14,992 bases of DNA from JABIEQ01 sp964516055. GTDB lineage: Bacteria > Patescibacteriota > Patescibacteriia > Magasanikbacterales > UBA922. The position numbers and the translations under genes were made by a program. Shown piece after piece: positions 13,288 through 14,992 of the stretch (positions are counted from its first letter, which is position 1; each line of letters begins with the position of its first letter). The notes below the pieces were generated by a model. The model saw nothing but the letters and a program-made list of their open reading frames with translations. It was not told the DNA's origin and did not search any database. The stretch is taken from assembly GCA_964516055.1 (NCBI GenBank), contig CAZEYK010000028.1, forward strand, positions 1 through 14,992, given 5' to 3'.

Positions 13288-14529
13288 ATGAACACTCTTT
13301 TTGAGCAATTACTACAGACTCCTGTTGTGTATGTCACTCGTGATATTGAACGAGCGCTTGGACTACCAGCTGATACGTCTGGTTATCGTATTATTGCAAA
13401 TTCAACACCATTTGCCAAGGCGCTGGCGCAAACACGCTCTGATATTTTTCTTATTAAGGAAGAACAGCTTTTGGATACGTGGGATTTATTACAACATGAG
13501 GCTGTTATCTCTTATATTAACACGCTTTCTACTGCTCGTGTATTGGTATTTAAAAACACCAAGCAAATTGAACAAACCTGCCGTGATAATGGATGGATGT
13601 TGTTGAATCCTCCTGCGGCGATTTCTGATGTTGTTGAACCAAAGATTAGCCAAGTATCATGGCTTGATGAATTAGCTCGTTATTTACCTCCACGCCGAGT
13701 GTGTGTTTGTAAAGAGGTCTTTTGGGATGGAACGCCCTTTATCTTGCAATTCAACCGTTCACATACGGGGAGTGGAACAATGCTTATTGAACATGAAGAA
13801 CAACTTCGTGATATTCAACACACATTTCCTGACCGTCCCGTTCGTGTATCTGAATATGTACATGGTCCACTGATTACCAATAATACTTGTGTGACGAATG
13901 AGGCAATTCTTATTGGAAATATTAGTTATCAAATTACGGGATTGATGCCTTTTACGGATAGACCATTTGCAACTATTGGAAATGACTGGGCACTCCCCCA
14001 CCAGATGCTCGATGAAACCCAACAAACTCAGTATGAAGAAATTGCGACGGCTGTTGGCGAAAAATTACGTGATGCTGGATGGAAAGGATTGTTTGGTATT
14101 GATGTGGTAATGGATGAACAAACGAAAAAATTATATCTACTGGAAATTAATTGTCGCCAACCAGCGTCAACGACCTTTGAGTCGATGTTACAATTATCAA
14201 AAAGAAATAACGAACAGTGCACTATTTTTGAAGCACATGTGGCGGCACTATTAGGTATCCCTTTGCGTAGTTCCCTTATTCGTATTGACGATGGCGCACA
14301 GGTTATTTTAAGAAACAAAGAAAACGACGTATTAAAAAAGCATAACGAACAACTTTTCGATATTGAAAACAAATTAACTACACAAGGATTTGTTGTTACT
14401 CGCTATCCAAATACAGCTCCTGGTTCTGATTTGCTTCGAATTCAAAGTGAAAAAGGATTGATGGAAGCGCACGGTGTTTTTAATACACTTGGACACCGTA
14501 TTTGCGATATTATTGACCATGCCGTATGA
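13288..14529 (+). CDS. ATP-grasp domain protein, substrate unknown
   Basis: A 413-residue protein likely to join a carboxylate to an amine, thiol or similar nucleophile using ATP, as ATP-grasp ligases do. Seen: a pre-ATP-grasp N-terminal region (1-130), a glycine-rich ATP loop LQFNRSHTGSGTMLI (153-167), the hinge-like RVSEYVHGP (186-194), and the metal-binding end LFGIDVVMD...YLLEINCRQPAS, with D272, E286 and N288 placed as in the family and R290 after them. About 120 further residues follow. The closest named subfamily is not clear; D-Ala-D-Ala ligase, RimK and carbamoyl-phosphate-synthase-like groups share these motifs. No membrane segment or signal peptide. The stop TGA overlaps the ATG of the next gene (ATGA), so the two are translationally coupled. 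It diverges from murB, which hints at cell-wall work but does not prove it. Confidence 0.85.
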   Translation: MNTLFEQLLQTPVVYVTRDIERALGLPADTSGYRIIANSTPFAKALAQTRSDIFLIKEEQLLDTWDLLQHEAVISYINTLSTARVLVFKNTKQIEQTCRDNGWMLLNPPAAISDVVEPKISQVSWLDELARYLPPRRVCVCKEVFWDGTPFILQFNRSHTGSGTMLIEHEEQLRDIQHTFPDRPVRVSEYVHGPLITNNTCVTNEAILIGNISYQITGLMPFTDRPFATIGNDWALPHQMLDETQQTQYEEIATAVGEKLRDAGWKGLFGIDVVMDEQTKKLYLLEINCRQPASTTFESMLQLSKRNNEQCTIFEAHVAALLGIPLRSSLIRIDDGAQVILRNKENDVLKKHNEQLFDIENKLTTQGFVVTRYPNTAPGSDLLRIQSEKGLMEAHGVFNTLGHRICDIIDHAV

Positions 14530-14992
14530 ACAACACACTCACGCTTACAACACAGGCGCGTGATATCATTGCGGGGTTCGAACAGATGACTATTGCAGGA
14601 AAAACGTTTTCTTGCCCGTATTTTAATAATAAACGATCTAGAGCTCGGGCAGCGCTTGCTGTTATGATTGGAAAAGGGACTCCTGATGCGATTGTTCAGG
14701 AAGCCATGCTTTTGGCAAAAAAACATCATGTTCAGCTTGCTGAGTTAACCGAAGATGCTCTCAAAACATTTTTGGTGGAGCATAATTTAGGCATTGATTG
14801 TTCTGGATTTGCGTACCACGTGCTTGCCGCTGAGGTACAGGCAAAGACAAACACCTCATTGCGCTCGTGTCTTTCTTTTCCTCTTGTCACCAATCCTTTC
14901 CGTCGTATTCTTGCAAAATTACGTCCTGCTGAGAATACCAATGTAAAGTCTCTTGGACATGACAATAATTCGCAAGTTGTTGAGTTGACTGA
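14526..14992 (+). CDS. NlpC/P60-like (DCSGF motif) protein, 3' partial
   Basis: The first 155 residues of a protein cut by the window end; no stop is reached. ATG 14526 overlaps the TGA of the ATP-grasp gene by four bases. Seen: a conserved-looking N-terminal module with CPYFNN (30-35) and ARAALAVMIGKGTPDAIVQE (40-59), then GIDCSGFAYHVLAAE (89-103). A D-C-S-G-[FL] motif at the start of a helix is the catalytic-cysteine signature of NlpC/P60 and related papain-like peptidases or amidases, with C92 as the candidate nucleophile. The histidine and third catalytic residue should lie beyond the window. No signal peptide is visible, so it is probably cytoplasmic. The class is inferred from one motif; transglutaminase-like or CHAP-like relatives are alternatives. 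Confidence 0.7.
   Translation, partial: MNNTLTLTTQARDIIAGFEQMTIAGKTFSCPYFNNKRSRARAALAVMIGKGTPDAIVQEAMLLAKKHHVQLAELTEDALKTFLVEHNLGIDCSGFAYHVLAAEVQAKTNTSLRSCLSFPLVTNPFRRILAKLRPAENTNVKSLGHDNNSQVVELT

Noticed and set aside
14340..14529. Possible recoding of TGA, as in some CPR lineages
   Set aside because: The ATP-grasp gene ends at a TGA overlapping the next ATG, and no in-frame TGA is needed to read any conserved protein here.

Overview
The window looks like a compact, AT-rich chromosomal segment from a Patescibacteria (CPR) bacterium. This is inferred from protein style (short intergenic gaps, a conserved membrane protein resembling the N-terminal half of CPR conjugation-type ATPases, a long SecD, very few Shine-Dalgarno sequences). 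TGA is used as a stop in the ATP-grasp gene, so a TGA-recoding lineage (Gracilibacteria/Absconditabacteria) is unlikely. No tRNA, rRNA, IS element, phage gene or CRISPR array was seen.

Layout. At the left edge, on +, are the 3' part of a DEAD-box RNA helicase, folD, and a small coiled-coil protein with six DxSxLK-like heptads. These meet a long minus-strand block at a bidirectional terminator (about 2599-2628). Reading the minus strand in its direction of transcription (right to left), the block is murB, hpf/raiA, secA, secD, secF, then a 53-residue two-helix membrane protein, a 494-residue membrane protein, and dus. At the right edge, diverging from murB, are an ATP-grasp protein and an overlapping (ATGA) gene with an NlpC/P60-like DCSGF motif that runs off the window.

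How the genes work together. SecA, SecD and SecF are the motor and the proton-driven accessory complex of the Sec translocon; hpf next to secA is a familiar arrangement. MurB supplies a peptidoglycan precursor step. The helicase, Dus and HPF act on RNA or ribosomes, and FolD on one-carbon metabolism. The ATP-grasp/DCSGF pair and the 53-aa/494-aa pair have no assigned function.

Most interesting points: (i) SecD carries an inserted block of about 240 residues with a complete PpiC-type parvulin prolyl isomerase domain plus pieces of a second one, putting a foldase in the extracytoplasmic domain of the translocon. (ii) The 494-aa protein ends where a TraD/VirB4-like ATPase domain would normally begin. 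(iii) The ATP-grasp and cysteine-peptidase-like genes form a tight two-gene cassette. (iv) Nearly all starts lack a Shine-Dalgarno sequence, and several promoters sit so close to the ATG that leaderless mRNAs are likely. Intrinsic terminators follow, or even overlap, stop codons. No gene-free stretch exceeds 300 bases; the longest (5471-5680) is packed with inverted repeats.
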